Assembly: GCA_029168955.1 (NCBI GenBank)
Contig: JAPDOI010001154.1
Coordinates: 62,001-126,000, forward strand
DNA: 64,000 bases
DNA from: Aplectana chamaeleonis
Taxonomy: Eukaryota > Nematoda > Chromadorea > Rhabditida > Cosmocercidae
Reading direction: 5' to 3'
Below, one piece after another: positions 11,477-23,233 of the stretch. The notes below the pieces were generated by a model. That model saw only the letters and a list, made by a program, of their open reading frames with translations, had not been told where the DNA came from and did no database searches. The position numbers were made by a program, and so were the translations under genes. Position 1 is the first letter of the stretch, and each line of letters begins with the position of its first letter.

Positions 11477-12914
11477 TACGCTTCAACAGCCGTTATGACC
11501 TCTTCATTTGATGAAAAACTCTTGCCACGCATAAATTTTTTGAGTTCTGGAAACAAATGGAAGTTGCTGGGGGCCAAATCTGGTGGATGCTCCAACGATT
11601 CGAACTCTAATTCATGGATTTTAGCCATTGCCAAGATGCGCTTGTGACACGGTGCATTGTCCTGATGAAAAAGAATTTTTCTTCTGGGAACCGGGTCTTT
11701 TTTTCACGAATTTTTTCCTTCAACTGCTTCAAAAAGTTGCAGTAATATTCAGAATTAATTGTTTTACCAGTTTTCGAGTATTCCATAGACAAAATTCCTT
11801 TACCATCCCAAAAAACTGATGCCATAACCTTTTTGGCCGATTTCCGGACACGAACTCGTTTCGAAGCCGAACAACCAGGTTCACAGCACTCTTTAGCTTC
11901 TTGTTTTGATTCAGGATCATGGTGATAGACCCAGGTCTCATCCATAGTGATGAATCGACGCACAAAATCCACTTTATCCTTTTTAAAACGCTCCAAGTGT
12001 TGCTGAGAAAGTCGCATTCGAATGTGTTTTTGTTCCATTGTTATCGAATGCGTCACCCATTGTGCACACATCTTTTTAAAACCCAAAAATTCACTCAAAA
12101 TATGGCTCTTACTGCCTAATGAGATGTGTAGAGCCTCTACTAAATTTCTCTCAGTCAATCTACGACCTTACGAAACCATATCCTGTATTTTGGCTATGAT
12201 TTCTGGTGTTGATGCGCTTTTTGGACGTCCTTCACGTGGATCGTCATCAAGGCTTGTACGACCACGTTTAAATTCAGCAACCCATCTTTCTACTGTTCTA
12301 ATTGTAGGTAAACAATCTTTGTACACTTTTAACATTCGTTTAGAATTTTCTTTTGGTGCTACACCTTCCAAAAATAAGAATTTTATCACTGCACGGTATT
12401 CATTTTTTTTCATTGCTGTGACACGGCGACACTAAATGGCTTGTACACAAAGAATGAATTGCCAGATTGGAATGAAATCTCACATACGTTCATATGAAGA
12501 GTGTGCCAACAAAACAAAAAAAATGGTCTTGTAGCAACGCCCTCTCTTATCGAACGACAAAACTTATTGAACAACCTGGTATACGAAAAAAATGCGAAAA
12601 AAACCTACTTTGGGCCGAGTGTGCGGCGTCAACTTTACGATCTTTTGATGGCGGAAGCGCTTGTTGACATTGTTCAACTGTTTTGTTAGCTAAACTTGCA
12701 TGTAATTTCTGCCTGTGAATGTCAATGAAATTTAAGTATTCACACGAGACTCCACCCTTTTTAGGCGGAGCTGTGGCCCAATTCTTGCCCCGTAACCTTG
12801 ATGGTTTTTCAACCGTTCGCTAACCAATCTGATTTTTATAGTGTTCTCTACAACTTTTCATAGCGACCACTGCCAGGTATTCCGCAGTCTGGGGCGGTAG
12901 TAATCTGGCCTTAA

Positions 12915-13399
12915 AGGCAGTGTTCACGATAGAAATCGTTTTTCTGTTTTCCCACCTATCTTGAAAACGGCCCCATGCTGATTCCAATCATATCTCTGAA
13001 ATCGCACAAGACCTTCAGGGAACGGAGTTATGGTCCCTCAAATATTGAGCTAAAGAAACATGGTGGCCGAGTTGTCCGAGGCTTGTAACTTCCGTCTTTT
13101 GCAGCCGATGTATGCGAGCTGACCTGAGTGAAGAGAGAAGTTGAGAATGAAGGGAAGAACGGGGCTATTGATCGGAAACGATCGCTCATCTCACAATCTC
13201 GAGCATTCATTTGTTCACGCCGGTGGGCGTGGAAAGTGCATCTGGGGGTGACGAGCTGATGGGTCTCCAACTTTGGGGCCGTAGGGGACCGTTCCGAGCT
13301 CATTCTTTCCAGTTTTTTCAACGTTAGGGTTCCGCTAGGCCCCGCAGCTGCCGATCTCCATCAAAAAATCAGACATGGTTTTTATCGTGGACACTGCCT
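12915..13399. mobile_element. TTAA-type MITE, 485 bp
   Basis: Ends AGGCAGTGTTCACGAT and ATCGTGGACACTGCCT flanked by TTAA at 12911-12914 and 13400-13403. The core shares ccataactccgttcc-like, gagttgtccgaggcttgtaa and gaagaacggggct blocks with the other TTAA MITEs of this window. The short ORFs across it are repeat-derived. Confidence 0.85.
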
Positions 13400-13403
13400 T
13401 TAA

Positions 13404-15222
13404 GTGGGAATTAGTGATGATGAACATCTTTCACTGATGTTTAGTAGACAACCATAATAATGAGGAGCCAGTTCTATGTTGAGAGAGGATCTGAAACGCT
13501 GTAAACAAAACTTACCACACACTGTGAGAAGCGAACCAGGCCAACAGGACTGCAACGAGAGCAGCGCGACATTGCACTGCGCCATAGCGCTAGCTGTCCA
13601 TCGCTAGACCAGGCACGTTAGGTAGTGGTGCAACGCATTGAGGAAAGCAAAATGCAGCCATCAGGCTCACTGGAGCATCACATAATATACTCAGAAGCAT
13701 TACACACTCTCAGACATGAATTTTTTTGATTTGCATCTTATTCTGTAGAAGGATTCTCTTCTACAACTCTTGTCAAGAGCGATATCTCAATTCCCTGTGA
13801 TTGGCGAGATGTAAGTTCAGAAACTTTTTTTCGATACCCCTTCAACATTTCAGATTTTCGGAAACCGGACTCAACGCTTTATTTACACCTCTCAGTCAGT
13901 GAATGAATATTCCACACAAATTCGAGCATGTGTTACCTCTCTCCCTCATTTCGAACAGTTTAAAGTGATGTTCATCGGGCCTATATGTCGAAGTCTCCTA
14001 ATCAGTGCTATATTTTACCGCAGGCGCGTTGTTGAGCACGCCCACGACAATCCGGCCCGAGCAATAACGAAACATCGTAACCTAAGGTTCGAGAAGCATT
14101 TTCTGAGTCAAACGAATTTTCGAAGAAAAAAATCGAAAAGCCAGATCTCGAACAAATGAAAATTGAAAAAATTTCGTTCGAAGAAGAATCGAACGAACGA
14201 AAACCGAAAAAAATTCGTTCGACGAAATTTCGAACGAACGAATTTGAAAAAACTCGTTCGGCGAATTTTCGAACGACGAACGAACTAAAACAAACGAAAA
14301 AATTTTGGGCAAACCTTTAGAGAATTTTTTTGCTCGTGTACAAGTTTAATCTATTATTTTGTAACACTATCGTGTAGGACTCAGAGAAAGCAATCCAGAA
14401 ATGACTTCAAAATTGAAATCGGACCACTTCGAAGCAAGGCATGGCGATGCGGCTGTTTTTGAGCTCAAAAAACGCTGCAAGACGCATTTTGAAAAAAAAT
14501 TGCGCGTTACTGTAAGTAGATTTATGGAAAATCAACAAATCATATGCGAAAAATGGTGAAAATTGGTAAGAAGGATGAAGACAAGCATAGTATTTCGTAA
14601 CACACCTTAAAGTCATCAAAGATTTCAAAATTGATCGAAGGGAGGCTTTTCTTGACCTCACGAGCGTCTATTTCAGATGGGGTCACTCTGTTTACTGTGG
14701 CGTCTGCGATGATGTTCTCAATTCGGTCCGTTCCTTTTGGTGTAGGGTGGGTTGTTGACGGTGCTACCCATGCAGGCATCACTCCGTCGACCTTGGATTT
14801 TGCGACCACGCTGTGTGAGCGACTCACCCCGTCCGGGATGCTTCCCGGCATGGTCGCCGAATCATTTCAACGGGAGTCCCAAATGTACCAGAGAGAACAT
14901 TTAGCAAAGATCGATCTGAAAGCGCTGCGCCCTCTCGTTCGCCGCACTGTCTCGTGCGCTCTCACCACCACACAATCAGCGACAGCCATCTGTCGCTGAT
15001 GTTGGCAATCAGCGACACCTTCAAATTTGAGATAAAGATGAATCTGATTTGGAGCTGACTTGCTCATTAAGAGTCAAGACTTCACCTAGAGCATCCTTAT
15101 GCATCACACAAAGTTTTTAAGCTGTTACACAGATGTCGCTCAGATGCAACTCAAATCAACGATTTAAGTTGCATATCAAGCCAGATTACTATCGCCCCTG
15201 ATTCTGACGGGACTTGCTTCAA
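13404..15222. other. Unassigned sequence with a cgaacgaa-rich block
   Basis: 14090-14300 is dense in cgaacgaa/ttcgttcg words, like the core of the small hAT MITE at 51999-52140. A doubtful minus-strand exon is listed separately (14600-14851). Nothing else is recognised. Confidence 0.35.
14600..14851 (-). CDS. Possible exon of unknown gene
   Basis: Minus-strand reading from the ATG at 14851, with an in-frame stop just upstream, giving about 83 codons of even composition. It includes DGVMPAWVAPSTTHPTP, then an acidic and basic stretch ending INFEIFDDFK. A GTGTGT donor-like site follows directly, and an acceptor (ttacag) lies near 14515. In the phase implied, the next codon would be a stop. I recognise no domain, and chance or repeat origin is possible. 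Confidence 0.2.
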
Positions 15223-15696
15223 AGGCACTGTCCACCCTCAGGATCGGATTTTAGTTTTTTTTGCGTATCATGAAGAGAGAATTCCGGAATGATCACAATG
15301 TTGTCTTCAGAATCGCTCAGAACCCAGTGCGAACAGAGTTATGGCCTCTCGAAGCGGACGGTGAGAAATTTGTGGACAAGTGGTTTTGGACCTGTCTCTC
15401 CTCGCCGTTCACAGCCATCGCACCGGAGCAGACCATACTATGAAGCTAGACCGATAACAAGGGATAGAACGTAGATTTTTGTTCAACATCCATGGAACGT
15501 CTCGTCCCTATTGAGACCGAAAACCATGAAGTGGGCGGAGCGAATGGGTCTGATTTGTGGGGGGGGGGGCGCGGAGGGAAACGGTGCTCGATTTTTATCG
15601 CTTATTCGAAGGAGTTGAGATTCTGCATTCAGCAGCGTTGCTACACATAGCGGCCAGACCATAATTTCAAGTTTTATCCACGCTTGGACTGTGTCT
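15223..15696. mobile_element. TTAA-type MITE, diverged ends
   Basis: Left end AGGCACTGTCCACCCTC after TCAA; right end TTGGACTGTGTCT before TTAG (15697-15700). Length and core match the AGGCAC subfamily. A second left-end-like AGGCAGTGGTCGTGATC starts at 15701. Confidence 0.6.
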
Positions 15697-15700
15697 TTAG

Positions 15701-16458
15701 AGGCAGTGGTCGTGATCAAATATGCTTGCCTTGCTATCTTCTCTAAACCCTTTTCTGGGTTTACAGTAGTAAGACCTATGAGGAAAATTCGCGAAAGAAA
15801 AAACCCCTGTTTCGGTTTAAATTTGAAGCCTGAACTTTCTTGTCTCTTAACGGCGGACGAGCTCACTCCACATCATCGGCATCGATGATCTCTAATATGA
15901 AGAACATCAGCTGGCTTGAAATTCAATTTCAATCAATGAACATTAACTTTCGGGCTGACCTGCTCAAATATATTTTTACTCATCTAGTCAAAAACATTGA
16001 CCGAAGTGCTTGCTTTCATTGTTGACAACCTGAAAATGAGTACTACTAATGTGTAGCTCTCCCTCGGACATTGGGGCGAACTTATCGCGACGCAGGAGCG
16101 AAAGCGGGTTCAACGGCGATCAGCGAGACAGGGGCTCTCTACACACTAAGGGAGGAGTTGTCCCGCCTTTTGCGGCTATTCAGCCCGATATGTGCCGTTG
16201 CTCGCGATCAATCCTAATTAGATTGCTGCACGCGATAGATACGATTTATGGCCGCGGTAAGTTCTACTTACCTGTAGCTGTGCGCGATAAGTTCGCACTT
16301 CTGCCGGACACACAGCGCGAAGAAATCGAGCAACCGCAATTTGTCCGCGATCAGTTCTACTTGGATTTTCGCCCGCGGTAGAAACGGTACCTGCGCGCGG
16401 TAAGTACTATTCGACAATTTCTGTGCGCGATAAGTCCGCTCCGTAGCCTCGGTGATTA
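15701..16458. other. Unassigned; irregular CGCGRTAAGT repeats at about 16250-16437
   Basis: Five related words (CGCGGTAAGTTC, CGCGATAAGTTC, CGCGATCAGTTC, CGCGGTAAGTAC, CGCGATAAGTCC) occur at irregular spacing in under 200 bp. No gene recognised. Confidence 0.45.
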
Positions 16459-16857
16459 GCTGTGTACAGGGCTGGGCACGCGTCCCGGTTAACCTTAGGG
16501 GGGTGCATATTAGACGTTGCAGAGAGGGCAAAGGGGGGTGCCTAAACCGAACACCAAAAAATGACGAAGTGAATGTTCTGTCGAACTTCAGGAAAAAAAT
16601 AATACGCACTATCATTCTGATTTGTCATATCTTCCTCCCCGATTTTTGAGTCGTACACTAAAAGAATTCAATTTATTGATAGAGATGCAGGTTGTGTTCG
16701 CAATAATTCATAGTTGCTGTCGAAGTTTGTTTCGATGAAGGAATAAACACTACTCTGTTATCTTGTAGCAAGTAAGGATTGGTGTGGTGTCATGTTTCTT
16801 TAGTGCAACGTTCATTGATTACGCGGGTGGCTACCGATTCGAGGCAAAAATATAATA

Positions 16858-17136
16858 CTGTGCTTATCTGGGTCAAATTCCGGTCCGCAATTGCGTCTCA
16901 ACACGCTTTGCGGCCGCACGCTCCCGAGTCGGAAGAGTTTCCAGCGCCGCAGCTGCCGATCTATTGACTCTAGGTGGGTTTTTGAAGCTGGAAACCGAAC
17001 AAAATTGAAGAAAACTGTATAAAAAAGCCATATCGTGTCGGCCTTGGAGCTGGAAACTCGATTGACTCAAGCGCGTGCGGCCGCAAAGCGTGTCAAGACG
17101 CAATTGCGAACCGGAATTTGACCCAGATAAGCACAG
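16858..17136. mobile_element. Palindromic MITE, 279 bp, TA target
   Basis: TIR CTGTGCTTATCTGGGTCAAA with TA at 16856-16857 and 17137-17138. Arms include gcggccgca and pair over roughly 90 bp each. Tc1/mariner-like by target duplication only. Confidence 0.8.
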
Positions 17137-17508
17137 TACAAAGACAGCGCCCAGGAAAACTATCATTCAGGTTCGAAAAAAGATTAGCGAACTGATGTAT
17201 AGCCTAAGTCGCTCATTTTGAGTCGGTCGAAGCAAGGCTTATCGGACTTTTCATGTCAAAATGCCCTTATCACTGTTCTATTTTGCCATGACCGACCGCT
17301 ACGCTGCATACTCCGCCCGGACTCAACCGAGCAGGCTAGGATTTATTTCGACAGTTTAAAAGTACAGATAGCACAGTCAGCATCACAACTAGTCAATAGA
17401 TTTTTATTCATGAAAATGTGACTTATGAAGAGAGCCAACTGAAAAAATTGAAGACTGCAAGTTCCTATGAAAGAAGCAAATGACCCATTGAGAAGTAACC
17501 TGTACATA

Positions 17509-18379
17509 AAAACCCGAGTTTTATCCACCTTGAATACCGCAATCTCTTATAGACTAGGCTAGCCGTGCGATATGGTGTTTGTCCGCAGCTACACAGCGCG
17601 CACTGGAGTGGACGCGCACGCAATATTAATTAAATAATGTATTTTGTTGCAGAACGGGGCGGAGAAAATGATTGAAACTGGAGTAAATGGAAGGAGGCAG
17701 AAATAGGATTCTTTCAATGTATACAGTATAGAAATTTAATGTAAACAAACTATGCTGGAGCGGAGTGAATTTTTTGGACGTGATAAGGTTCATTCAAATG
17801 AACCTTGTTGATTAAAAATACCCATAAACATGAGAACTAAGAGCATTGCGAGAAAGAGGAGAGTCTGGCAGCAGTATAACAGCAATAGGTTTCATATTCA
17901 ATGTGATTTAAGGACCTTAAAACTAGTCCCGGTTTTGTCCCGGTTTTCGGGGTGAAACCGGGACGAGATTTAAGGTCCTTAAATCACATAAAAAACCGGT
18001 CCCTTCGATGCTAAAATGTTTGCCAGATTCTCCTCTTTCTCACAGAATTCTTTGCTCTCAGCTTAATGCTAGTTTTGATCAACTAGGTTCGTTTGAATGA
18101 ACCTTGTCACGGCTAAATATTTGCACCCGCTCTAACTTTGCTAATTTACATTAAATTTTTGAAATGGGTACATCCAGAATAGAATACCTTTACCATCTTC
18201 CATTTCCTTCAGTTTCAATCCTTTTCTCCTCCCCGGTCTGTAATAAAATACATTTTTTATTAATATTGTGTGTGCGTCCATTCCCGTGTGCGCTGTGTAG
18301 CTGCGTACAAACACCGTATTGCACGGCAAGCCGGTTTTTAAGGGATTGCAGCATTCTAGGTGGGTAAAACTCGGGTTTT
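17509..18379. repeat. Long palindrome, about 870 bp
   Basis: Outer word aaaacccgag and its inverse; the arms share gcagctacacagcg and aggttcatt...aatgaacctt blocks and meet near 17945 at accgggacgag/gtcccggtt. Probable TA target duplication, one base off. Non-coding. Confidence 0.7.
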
Positions 18380-18892
18380 CTACTCCCTACGAATCACATG
18401 AACCCTAACATTGTTCCACAACACAAAATAGTTCTGATTTCCACATCAGAACAATCAAACACAGATTAACTAATCCTTCATAGGTTTATGAAAACATTCG
18501 ACAGGAAACATTAATTATCGCAATAGTAGTAGTTCTGTTGTTGGTAATTGTTCAATTGTTTTGTATTGAAAAATGTTTTATCTTTTGTAATAACTTACCG
18601 TCTTACTAACAAATTTTCTTCATGGGGTTGTTTTGAAGTTCAGAAATTACGCTACCCTTTTTGTTGCCATTTTCGGAATATTCTCTATTCAGTGCTTTTT
18701 TTAAATTCGTGTTTATCAAAATCAGAAAGTCAAGATCATGGCTGTCCAACTATTCGGAAAACAGCCGATTTCGATTTCCCATAAGGGGGTGCCTAAAAAT
18801 TACCGAGCTAAGGGGGGTGCATATTCAGAATCGCCATGCAGGGACGTGTGCCCAGCCCTGGCTGTGAATCAACCTTCTGCTCAATCTCACAG

Positions 18893-20243
18893 GCACATAC
18901 AGATCAGGTTCATCCATGCTACCGCCACGGATGAAGGCGGTGGTGCAGTCGCAGACAACATACTAAAAAGGGATGAATACAAAGCGTAGGTCGCATATGC
19001 GAAATCGAATAGTATTGTCAGTATCTCTTGGGTATCTAGAGTAATTTTGTGCAGTATTCCGTCCCAAGCTGCTGGTTCGAAGAAATTATTAGCGTTTTTG
19101 AAACTTCGTGAAGCGGTAAGGGTACCGATCAGACATTTTTTCAGGTGTTTCGAAAAAATTCTAATTTTGCTCAAAACTTGGATGAAGGGGTAATCTAGGG
19201 AGCTGAAAACTAATCTGGGCTCCGTTTGCCGAATTTCTGAGGTTTTTTCTAGGTTACGATAGCTACCATGCCATTCAGGGGGCAAAACTTACATAGGTAT
19301 TTCAAAAATCGTCAAAATGACATCGAATTGGTATTAAACGCCCACAATGACCCCGCACATGAGTTTTCCGTCTAAACTGGGACTTTGACCAAACCGCCGT
19401 ATACCTTCCCGTGATCTACCACAATCTGTCGGAAATCGGCTAGCGGACCTCAGATTCGTGTGAGGCTCATCAAATAACCCTCAGAGAATGATTTTGAGCC
19501 ATATCTGTCATAGAGACGCGGAAAAATTGAAAGTCGCGATTTGTCCTCAAGATTTCTCCGCTGGGATGCTTCGAACGAATTAGGTCCTAAACTCTGGAAA
19601 GAAGCACAAATGAACCCCAGATCCATGAAGAGTTCCACAAATAACCCCCCCCCCTGGGAGGATTTCAAGTGAAATCTGGAACACTTCTACAACACCTTAT
19701 TTGATATACTCAACCGAAAAACCGTAAAAGTCGAAAACGCCACCGGTCTGTGCAAAGTTCGGAGAATGTGCTTCACACAAACTTTGCTCCGAGGGTTGTT
19801 TTGGGCGGTGAGCACAATTATGAGGCCCGTTTCCGGGTTTTGGAAAGACTACTGCGCATTTTGGAAGGTACAAAAAGTACAAAAAACGACCGTCTTAGGC
19901 TTATAACTTCTCGAAACCAGCATCTCGGGGCGGGGTACTTCGCAGTTTCACTAAAAATATCCAAGAGATACAAAAAATTTAATTCGTTTCCGCAGATGCG
20001 ACCTACGCTTTGAACATCTACTTCCCTTGTAGGTTCGCTGTAAATTTCTTTATAATTGCTAAAATCAGCTGTTTTCACATTGTCGTTTCACCTGTTTTTA
20101 GGAGTTTTTCTTCTACACATGATCGATTAGGAAATCCTCATGAAGCTCTTTTTATGATTTTGCCGCCGAGACCGGTGGCGCTCTATGAACCACAGCAGCA
20201 TCAGCGTTTTGCGGCGTTCGCAACAGCACATCTGCGCAAATAA
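18893..20243 (+). pseudogene. Two possible terminal exons of an unrecognised gene, split by an insertion
   Basis: Exon A would start at 18893 after tctcacag and reads RFIHATATDEGGGAVADN then ILKRDE before the element at 18980-20012. On its far side the reading can continue to a GTAGGT donor at about 20028. After a tttttag acceptor, exon B (20102-20243) reads SFSSTHDRLGNPHEALFMIL and ends at TAA in AFATAHLRK. The phases agree (two bases plus one). The hAT-like element 16467-18860 would sit in the preceding intron. I cannot name the protein. Alternatively both are chance open stretches. Confidence 0.25.
18980..20012. repeat. Inverted-repeat element of the CGGTAG dispersed family
   Basis: TIR CAAAGCGTAGGTCGCAT at both ends; 1033 bp. 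Inner blocks (gtgcagtattccg, accgta, gggttatttg) match 39330-39440, 44530-44697 and 45946-46977. No good target duplication seen. Confidence 0.6.
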
Positions 20244-20982
20244 TTTTTCTGGGATCAGTAATACATACCATTTTACCTAAAATTGCGAGCCTGAAAATTG
20301 CTGATTAATTTGTATCTTTCGTTGACCTTTCGCCTCCGAATTGACTTTTACAATTTTTCTCCTCCTCTAATTGCTCTTTCTGAACTTTGGGTTTTCTAGG
20401 TAATTTCTCAACCTGTATCGAGGGTCTCTTCTGTAATTTTTTACAATTTAATTTACTATGACTTTTTTTTGGTTTTTTTTTCATGTATTTTTAGTTGGTA
20501 TGGATCCTAGGGATACCTTACATTCCTTGGTGGAGGTTGGCGCAAACTCGGTGCCATATGCTGTAACATAGGCACACCGAGTTAGCGGTAACCTTCAGTG
20601 TGGAACGCAAAGTATCACTGGGATCCATGCTGACTGTATATATGTACATATCCTTGTTGTTGTTCTGAAAACGATTTTTACAGGAAGCTAGTGGAGTCAG
20701 TCTCACCGCTTTGACCAGGAGTATACCAGCCTATAAACCTAATAATGGGTCTTTTTTTTTAATTTGTTACAGTCTGAGCAAAACTGGGTTGCTAACCAGC
20801 CTGTGATCACGTACTTGTCATTCATTTGACGCCGAAATGTCGTTGAGACTCGGCGCGAAGGGCAGCTAGGGTTGAAGACGTTCAAGGTGAACTACTTGGA
20901 TCTGTTCTGTCAATGAGGTACCCTGTGGCGGCATGCATAAACGCGACTGGAAGATTAAAGGACTCCTCGGGCTCTGCCTAGA
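20244..20982. other. Non-coding stretch with a long hairpin
   Basis: Apart from the hairpin at 20501-20627, this is AT-rich sequence without a recognised gene. If the exon at 20102-20243 is real, its 3' UTR would lie here. Confidence 0.4.
20501..20627. repeat. Imperfect hairpin of about 127 nt
   Basis: tggatcc...ggatcca outermost, actcggtgcc...ggcacaccgagt innermost, with scattered mismatches and a loop of about 14 nt. Could be a tiny MITE or a structured RNA. Confidence 0.6.
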
Positions 20983-21469
20983 AGGCACAGTCCAAGCTCA
21001 GGGACGAAATCTGAGATTTCCACGTAATTGTTGAATAGGCCCACCCCATATACCACCTGCCAAGGATGAGCTCTCGATTCCTCCGAATATGCGAGATATA
21101 GGAGGAAGCGTCCCGGGAGCGTCCACATCGGGGAGCCACTTTGACACGCCCCTTTCACGATTTTTTGAGCTTAATAGTGGCGAGATGAGCGATGGTTTCC
21201 GATCAATAACCCCGTTCTTCCCTTCATTCTAAGCTTCTCTTTTTATTCAGAAAGGCTCGCATACATCGGTTGCAAATGAAGAAAGTTACAAGCCTCGGAC
21301 AACTCGTCCTCCATGTTTCCGTAGCTCAATTCTAGGCGATTTTTGAGGGGCCATAACTTCGTTCCCAGGGGGTCTGGAACGATTTCAGAGGTATCATTCG
21401 GATCAGCGTGGGACCGTTTTCAAGATAGGCAGTGGAACAGAAAAACCATTCTGAGGCTGGACTGTGCCT
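20983..21469. mobile_element. TTAA-type MITE, AGGCAC subfamily
   Basis: Ends AGGCACAGTCCAAGCTCAG and CTGGACTGTGCCT; flanks TAGA and TTGT are decayed from TTAA. Core as in the other copies, including catcggttgcaaatg. Confidence 0.7.
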
Positions 21470-21601
21470 TTGTCCGGGATCATACTTCGCGCGACCAACG
21501 ACAGCGACAGTTCATATTAGGCATATTGACTTTTGGTCGATATTGATGGTAGACATCGCAACATGTCGCTGCTGGTCGCTGAGAGTAGGATTCGGGCCTC
21601 A

Positions 21602-21876
21602 AGGGGTCTGCAGAGTTGAAGTCGCGGCGTTGCTCGCAGCGACGAATAGCGCTGTATGATGCACTATCGATTACATTAGACGACGAGGGTGATCGACGCG
21701 TCGTGAAGAGCAACGAGGGGGGCACCGCAGAGTGATTCGACACCGCGTCCGTCGCGCGTCACTGCCAGCAAGCGGCAACCAACGCTGCGACGATAATGTT
21801 CAGAGACATTTTTGTCGCCGCGTCAAGGTTGACGCTCGGTGACCACTCGCCCGTCGCTGCAACTCTGCAGACCCTT
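21602..21876. mobile_element. MITE with 3-bp TCA duplication, 275 bp
   Basis: TIR AGGGGTCTGCAGAGTTG (right end AAGGGTCTGCAGAGTTG inverted) with TCA at 21599-21601 and 21877-21879. A 3-bp duplication suggests PIF/Harbinger, by inference. Confidence 0.6.
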
Positions 21877-22657
21877 TCAGAGTTGAATGAGAGTTAAAGT
21901 GCCCGACCTTGCATTGATCTTGCACTAACGCAGGTGTTCAGCTTTGCTTGCAATAAAGAAGCTTAGTATTTGCTTTAAAGTTATTGTCTGATTTTTGGTG
22001 AGCACAAGAAGTGCACTCCTAGGGAGGAGCCAAGTGTTGTTAGGTATTGAAATAGCGTTCAACCGTAAAAGAGAACTAGATTAGATGTGGAGCAATTTTC
22101 GTGGTAGAATTATCTAAAGCAGAACGACCGTGATTTGCTCTTTTTGCTCCAAATTTCCTATTCCTTTTTCAGTCGAGTCTGAAAGCTTGACCTTCACATA
22201 TCTGAAAATGTTGTTCTGTTCCTTCAATGCAACTATTCTTTTCCACGTTCTTGTTGTACTACTTAAAGGCAGTGTTCACGATAATCTTCGATTTTGAGAT
22301 TAATCGCTAAATCGATTGTTTGGCCCCCGAGTAGAACTGAAATGACGAAGAAACCGAGAAAAACGCACCAGAAGGGCACGAAATCCTCAAGTATCAGCCC
22401 GCCTCTTAAGTATCAATGGAACTGTTCGTTGTGACAATGATATCTTTTATGGACCCGCCTTTTGCAATTCTCCATTCTGTGTTGCTCCGTTCTTTCCTTC
22501 GGGCTCTAACTAAGACTGTTGTGCCCAAAATATTCTTCCATTTTCGATTAGTCCCATTTTTTACCGATGACAACCACCGTGAACATGTTCATACAACCAG
22601 ACAACTAGTCCAGGTCATTGAATAATGTCACTGAAATAAGACGAATTAGAGCGTTTC

Positions 22658-22978
22658 TGTACCAGGGGTTGGCCCTGGCTCTCGGTCTTGTGTGAGAGAG
22701 TGTGCTTAGAAACTAGGTGAGTGTTGGGAATGCGGCACAGAAACTGGTCCACAAACCGTTTATTAACAAACAATAAAAAAATGGCGCTAGCCAGGGAACG
22801 AAGGAAGAGTCGACCAGAGAGCTCTCGTTGCCTCTTCAGAGGCCCTTTTATGGCCATTCCGTTGGCTCGCTGCCAGGTTCCTCATTGGTGGCCATTTCCC
22901 GGACGATCTCGGTCGCCCCGCCCCTCTACTGGTCATCGGAACACGGTGACCCACGGCCAATCCTTGCCATTGGTAACA
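22658..22978 (-). repeat. 3' LTR of the pol-less element
   Basis: On the minus strand it begins TGTTACCAATGG and ends CCCTGGTACA. It differs from the right LTR at only a few positions, mostly near the outer 100 bp. Confidence 0.93.
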
Positions 22979-22979
22979 A

Positions 22980-22993
22980 CTCCCTCCTCCTGA
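22980..22993 (-). promoter_or_regulatory. Polypurine tract of the pol-less LTR element
   Basis: The minus strand reads AGGAGGAGGGAGT directly before the 3' LTR, as expected for plus-strand priming. Confidence 0.7.
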
Positions 22994-23233
22994 AATCGGC
23001 GTCCCTGCCGAAGCTAGACAATTGTACCTTAACAAATATTTATAAACCATATGACATAACAAAACTACAACGACCTAGGTAAAACTTTTTTTTTACAACA
23101 AAAACTAAAACACTCTTACAGTCTCTCATCGTGAAGATAACGTACTCACTATCGCGCACATGATTGTACCTCACTGTGCTGGTAATACGGGTGGTAGCGA
23201 CCTCTCCCTGGGGAACTACTGGATCCGCCCTAG

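Larger units (their letters stand above)
8990..12413 (-). pseudogene. mariner transposase broken by insertions, frameshifts and a lost catalytic Asp
   Basis: The minus-strand reading starts at the ATG at 12413. The N-terminal helix-turn-helix region (TVERWVAEFKRGRTSL) runs to about 12168. The second segment (12158 to about 11640) holds the linker and the first catalytic Asp in ITMDETWVYHHD. The second Asp region is frameshifted near 11635. The third segment (11634-11477) carries APSNFHLF where APSDFHLF is expected, so the third catalytic Asp is Asn, and a few residues before it are missing. The frame enters the foldback insert after EAY. It resumes at 10688 with FADLPDSHFRDG, is interrupted again after WSRY, and ends at about 8950 with INVQGDYTE. 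It cannot be active. Confidence 0.9.
8876..12579 (-). mobile_element. mariner element (TIR CCAGGTTGTTCAATAA) interrupted by two insertions
   Basis: The TIR CCAGGTTGTTCAATAAGTTT runs from 8876, with the inverse ending at 12579. TA duplications lie at 8874-8875 and 12580-12581. Without the inserts at 8977-10617 and 10689-11476 it would be about 1.27 kb, the normal size. Removing each insert together with one TA rejoins the transposase in frame, which confirms the nesting order. Confidence 0.93.
16467..18860. mobile_element. hAT-like non-autonomous element, 2.4 kb
   Basis: Ends CAGGGCTGGGCACGCGTCCC and its near inverse. The 8-bp flanks gctgtgta (16459-16466) and gctgtgaa (18861-18868) match in 7 of 8 positions. 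Subterminal ggggggtgcatatt and gggggtgcctaaa words occur at both ends. No transposase seen. Carries the nested elements at 16858-17136 and 17509-18379. Confidence 0.75.

Noticed and set aside
13028..13321. 97-codon minus-strand ORF
   Set aside because: Lies within the TTAA MITE core; related readings appear in the copies at 32615-33049 and 51597-51779.
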